A stretch of 33,957 nt of DNA from an uncultured Alphaproteobacteria bacterium (GTDB taxonomy: Bacteria > Pseudomonadota > Alphaproteobacteria > HIMB59), in the NCBI GenBank assembly GCA_902594145.1, contig CACJLA010000009.1:1-33957 (forward strand). Direction: 5' to 3'. Shown in pieces: positions 31,244-33,957 of the stretch. Within the stretch, counting starts at the first letter, position 1. The number at the start of each line of letters is the position of its first letter. The notes under the pieces are model-generated. The model was given only the letters and a program-made list of their open reading frames with translations, was not told the DNA's origin and ran no database searches. Both the position numbers and the translations under genes were made by a program.

Positions 31244-32955
31244 TGGTCGATAAAAGTAAATTACCAAGTAGGCATGTATCTGTAGGTCCTAAAAGTGCTC
31301 CCCATAGAGCTTTTTATTATGCCATGGGAATTACAGAAGAACAAATAAATCAACCTTTTGTTGGTGTTGTAACTACTTGGAATGAGTCTGCACCTTGTAA
31401 TATATCACTTTCTCGTCAAGCCCAATCAGCTAAAAAAGGTGTTTGGGATGCTAAAGGCACACCAAGAGAATTTACTACGATTACTGTAACTGATGGTATT
31501 GCCATGGGACATGAGGGAATGAAATCTTCTTTGACAAGTAGAGAGATTATAGCTGACTCTACCGAACTTTCCGTAAGAGGGCACTGTTACGATGCCCTGG
31601 TTGGTCTAGCCGGATGTGATAAATCTTTACCTGGATTGATGATGGCAATGCTTCGGCTTAATGTGCCTTCTGTATTTATGTATGGTGGTTCTATATTACC
31701 GGGCGTGTACAAAGATAAAGATGTAACGATAGTCGATGTTTTTGAGGCTGTTGGAAAACACTCTACTGGAAAAATATCAGATCAAGAACTTCATGATATA
31801 GAGTGTGTTGCCTGTCCCTCTGCTGGATCTTGCGGTGGTCAGTTCACTGCTAATACTATGGCATGTGTGTCAGAGACAATTGGTTTAGCTCTTCCTGGAT
31901 CTGCAATGACACCTGCACCATATGAGAGTAGAGATAAATATGCTTACGAAAGTGGAAAAGTTGTTATGGATTTAATTGAAAAAAATTTAAGACCAAGAGA
32001 CATAGTAACTAAACAATCTTTAATTAATGCGGCTGTAGTTGTATCAGCTTCTGGAGGATCAACTAATGCAGGTTTACATTTACCTGCTATGGCTCATGAG
32101 GCAGGTATTGAATTTACATTAGAGGATGTATGTAAAATTTTCCAATCTACTCCTTACATTGGTAATTTGGCTCCTGGTGGTAAATATGTCGCCAAAGATT
32201 TATATGAAGTAGGAGGAGTTCCTGTTTTAATAAAGACACTTATTGATGGAGGATTAATTGATGGCTCATGCATGACTGTCACTGGAAAAACACTAGCAGA
32301 AAATGTAAAAGATGTTGAATTACCAAAAAACCAAAATGTTATTTTTCCTGTAAACAATCCGATAACTAAAACGGGTGGGGTAGTTGGTTTAAAAGGTTCA
32401 CTCGCTCCAGATGGGGCGATTGTAAAAATAGCAGGTCTTAAAAAATTACAATTCAAAGGTAAGGCAATTTGTTTTGAAAGAGAAGAACATGCATTAGATG
32501 CTGTATTAAATGGTAAAATAAAACCTGGTCATGTTGTAATTATTAGATATGAGGGTCCAAAAGGTGGACCTGGCATGAGAGAAATGTTATCCACCACAAG
32601 TGCTTTATATGGGCAAGACCTTGGTGAAAACGTTGCTTTAATAACAGATGGTAGATTTTCAGGGGGGACCAGAGGCTTTTGTATTGGTCACGTAGGTCCA
32701 GAGGCTTATGATTGTGGACCTATAGCTTTAGTTGAAGATGGTGATGAAATAGAAATAGATGCAGATAAAAATTTATTAAATTTAAACGTTGATGAAAAAA
32801 CTTTAGCCGAAAGAAAAACTAAATGGGTCAATAAAGAGCCAGAATTTACCTCAGGCACCTTATGGAAGTATATGAATTGTGTAGGACCTGCTCATTTAGG
32901 TGCGGTTACTCATCCTGGTGCAAAAATAGAAAAGAAGACTTACTCAGATATTTAA
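31243..32955 (+). CDS. ilvD: Dihydroxy-acid dehydratase
   Basis: A 570-residue Fe-S dehydratase that converts 2,3-dihydroxy-isovalerate and the isoleucine analogue to the 2-oxo acids, the third common step of valine, isoleucine and pantothenate synthesis. Cluster cysteines are in SAPCNISL, AGCDKSLPG and PSAGSCGGQFTAN; the metal-binding and C-terminal catalytic blocks include TDGRFSGGTRGFCIGHVGPEA. Length and motif order are those of the family. It begins in the last base of the valS stop (TAATG), linking valine synthesis and valyl-tRNA formation in one transcript. Its 3' end overlaps the convergent xth gene by 12 bp. Confidence 0.96.
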   Translation: MVDKSKLPSRHVSVGPKSAPHRAFYYAMGITEEQINQPFVGVVTTWNESAPCNISLSRQAQSAKKGVWDAKGTPREFTTITVTDGIAMGHEGMKSSLTSREIIADSTELSVRGHCYDALVGLAGCDKSLPGLMMAMLRLNVPSVFMYGGSILPGVYKDKDVTIVDVFEAVGKHSTGKISDQELHDIECVACPSAGSCGGQFTANTMACVSETIGLALPGSAMTPAPYESRDKYAYESGKVVMDLIEKNLRPRDIVTKQSLINAAVVVSASGGSTNAGLHLPAMAHEAGIEFTLEDVCKIFQSTPYIGNLAPGGKYVAKDLYEVGGVPVLIKTLIDGGLIDGSCMTVTGKTLAENVKDVELPKNQNVIFPVNNPITKTGGVVGLKGSLAPDGAIVKIAGLKKLQFKGKAICFEREEHALDAVLNGKIKPGHVVIIRYEGPKGGPGMREMLSTTSALYGQDLGENVALITDGRFSGGTRGFCIGHVGPEAYDCGPIALVEDGDEIEIDADKNLLNLNVDEKTLAERKTKWVNKEPEFTSGTLWKYMNCVGPAHLGAVTHPGAKIEKKTYSDI

Positions 32956-33711
32956 ATCTATCATTATTGGACAGTGATCAGAGGGTCTCTCCATATCTCT
33001 ATATTCTTTTAAAACTTTTAATTTAAGTATTTTGCTTTTTATAAATGGTGATAAAAGAAAAAAATCAATTCTTATACCCTCATCTTTACTAAACTTATAT
33101 GTTTTATAGTCAAAGTATGTATAGCTTTGTTTTTTTGGAATAGTCTTAAAAACATCTATTAAATCTAAATTTATTAGTTTGTTGAATTCTTTTCTAGATT
33201 GAGGTTGAGCAAGAGCATCGTTTTTGTATTTTTTAATATCATAAGCATCTTCATCTTCAGGTATTACATTAAAATCTCCAGTTAATAATATTTCATAATC
33301 TTCTTTTAAACTTTTAATTTCCTTATAGAGTGTTTTCATCCATTCAATTTTGTTAATAAATTTTTCGGTATCTATTGGATTACCGTTAGGAAAATAACAA
33401 TTTAATATTACCAATTTCAGATCCTCAAGAATAATCGTATTATTTCTTGCTTGTATTAAATTTAATTTTCTTAAGGGAAATTCTTTTAAATTAATGTCTT
33501 TATTACATGAAATACTGACCCCATTATAACTTTTTTGTGTTTCTGATAATGTTTTTAATGAAAACTTATTAAAAAAGTTTTCAACATAATCTTTATCTAA
33601 GATTTTAAGCTCTTGCAGACATAAGATATCTAGTTTTTCTGTTAATATTAACTTCTTTATCAGGGGCTCTCTAGCTCTTAATGAGTTTACATTCCAACTA
33701 ATTATTCTCAC
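32944..33711 (-). CDS. xth: Exodeoxyribonuclease III (AP endonuclease)
   Basis: A 255-residue exonuclease/endonuclease/phosphatase-fold enzyme of base-excision repair, cutting DNA at abasic sites and trimming 3' ends. Motifs: SWNVNSLRAR at the N-terminus, DILCLQELKI with the metal-binding glutamate, LNCYFPNG, LTGDFNVIPEDEDAYD with the catalytic Asp-Asn pair, RIDFFLLSP, and the final SDHCPIMIDL with the catalytic histidine. Length equals the family norm. It follows erpA by 2 bp on the minus strand, the arrangement common in alphaproteobacteria, and its end overlaps ilvD by 12 bp. Together with umuDC and the DEDDh nuclease it forms the visible DNA-repair complement. Confidence 0.95.
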   Translation of the reverse strand: MRIISWNVNSLRAREPLIKKLILTEKLDILCLQELKILDKDYVENFFNKFSLKTLSETQKSYNGVSISCNKDINLKEFPLRKLNLIQARNNTIILEDLKLVILNCYFPNGNPIDTEKFINKIEWMKTLYKEIKSLKEDYEILLTGDFNVIPEDEDAYDIKKYKNDALAQPQSRKEFNKLINLDLIDVFKTIPKKQSYTYFDYKTYKFSKDEGIRIDFFLLSPFIKSKILKLKVLKEYRDMERPSDHCPIMIDLNI

Positions 33712-33713
33712 AA

Positions 33714-33957
33714 TTAAACGCTAAATGATGTACCACAGCCACAGGAGTTTTTAGCATTAGGATTTGTAATAGAAAAGCTTGAACCTATTAATTCATCTTT
33801 ATAATCTAATTCAGATTCATTTATGAAATCCATAGAATTTTTATCAATTAAAATTTGAAGATTTTTAAAATTGAAAACAATATCTTTGTTTTCATTAATT
33901 GTATCTTCGCTTTTAAATACATATTGAAAACCAGAGCAGCCACCACCTTTCACTCTT
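33714..33957 (-). CDS. erpA: Iron-sulfur cluster insertion protein ErpA/IscA family (5' end outside window)
   Basis: The C-terminal 80 or so residues of an A-type Fe-S carrier. The first conserved cysteine is in the visible start (R)VKGGGCSGFQY and the paired cysteines are in the terminal NSCGCGTSFSV, preceded by SFSITNPNAK, the form typical of ErpA. A GTG at 33953-33951 reads as an internal valine, not a start; the gene continues beyond base 33957. The protein delivers clusters to apo-enzymes, of which ilvD nearby is one example. xth follows 2 bp downstream. Confidence 0.9.
   Translation of the reverse strand, partial: RVKGGGCSGFQYVFKSEDTINENKDIVFNFKNLQILIDKNSMDFINESELDYKDELIGSSFSITNPNAKNSCGCGTSFSV

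Noticed and set aside
33951-33953. GTG as the start codon of the ErpA gene
   Set aside because: The family reads through this valine just before the GGGCSGF block, and the frame stays open to the window edge, so the gene is cut by the window rather than starting there.

Overview
The window looks like a piece of chromosome from a streamlined, very AT-rich alphaproteobacterium of the marine SAR11/HIMB59/AEGEAN-169 kind. This placement is inferred from strong A/T codon bias, near-continuous coding, 1-12 bp overlaps between neighbouring genes, an alphaproteobacterial-type SOS box (GTTC-N7-GTTC), a standalone GTP cyclohydrolase II with a degenerate N-terminal half, and carnitine/gamma-butyrobetaine genes. 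No insertion sequence, integrase, CRISPR array or rRNA is visible. TGA is used as an ordinary stop and a release factor 2 gene is present, so the code is standard.

Layout. 1-2.4 kb: end of prfB, a short AsmA-like protein, a MOSC protein and a small membrane protein. 2.46-4.18 kb: an SOS-controlled umuDC mutagenic polymerase operon. 4.18-6.58 kb (minus strand): tRNA-Asn, then a DMT-family exporter seven bases behind it, then a TrpB2-type tryptophan synthase beta chain. 6.69-10.37 kb: a tight five-gene operon (DUF1289, GFA-fold protein, alpha/beta hydrolase, long-chain acyl-CoA ligase, DEDDh exonuclease), followed by a convergent MFS transporter and an AhpD/CMD-like protein with two small genes behind it.

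12.4-18.4 kb is the most intriguing block: GTP cyclohydrolase II, a standalone RibD-type reductase, a methyltransferase, a family-4 glycosyltransferase, a PTPS/QueD-like protein that has lost catalytic residues, a BchC-like MDR dehydrogenase without visible zinc ligands, and a creatininase-family amidohydrolase. Together they look like a pathway that starts from GTP and makes a modified (reduced, methylated, glycosylated) pyrimidine, pterin or flavin-like compound. A perfect 16-bp palindrome lies between the divergent cyclohydrolase and reductase genes.

18.5-20.1 kb: an orphan 496-residue protein whose C-terminal half carries motifs resembling A, B and C of family A DNA polymerases/single-subunit RNA polymerases, ending 8 bp from the 3' end of a tRNA-Cys gene. 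20.2-27.7 kb: a probable secreted polysaccharide lyase, a GST, a glutamine synthetase-like ligase, a divergent PanB-like protein coupled to a fatty acid desaturase, a small membrane protein, and a carnitine dehydrogenase/gamma-butyrobetaine dioxygenase pair. 28.0-33.96 kb is housekeeping: PIMT-like methyltransferase, valS, ilvD, then xth and erpA on the other strand.

All identifications were made by eye from motifs and remembered family patterns; no database search was run.
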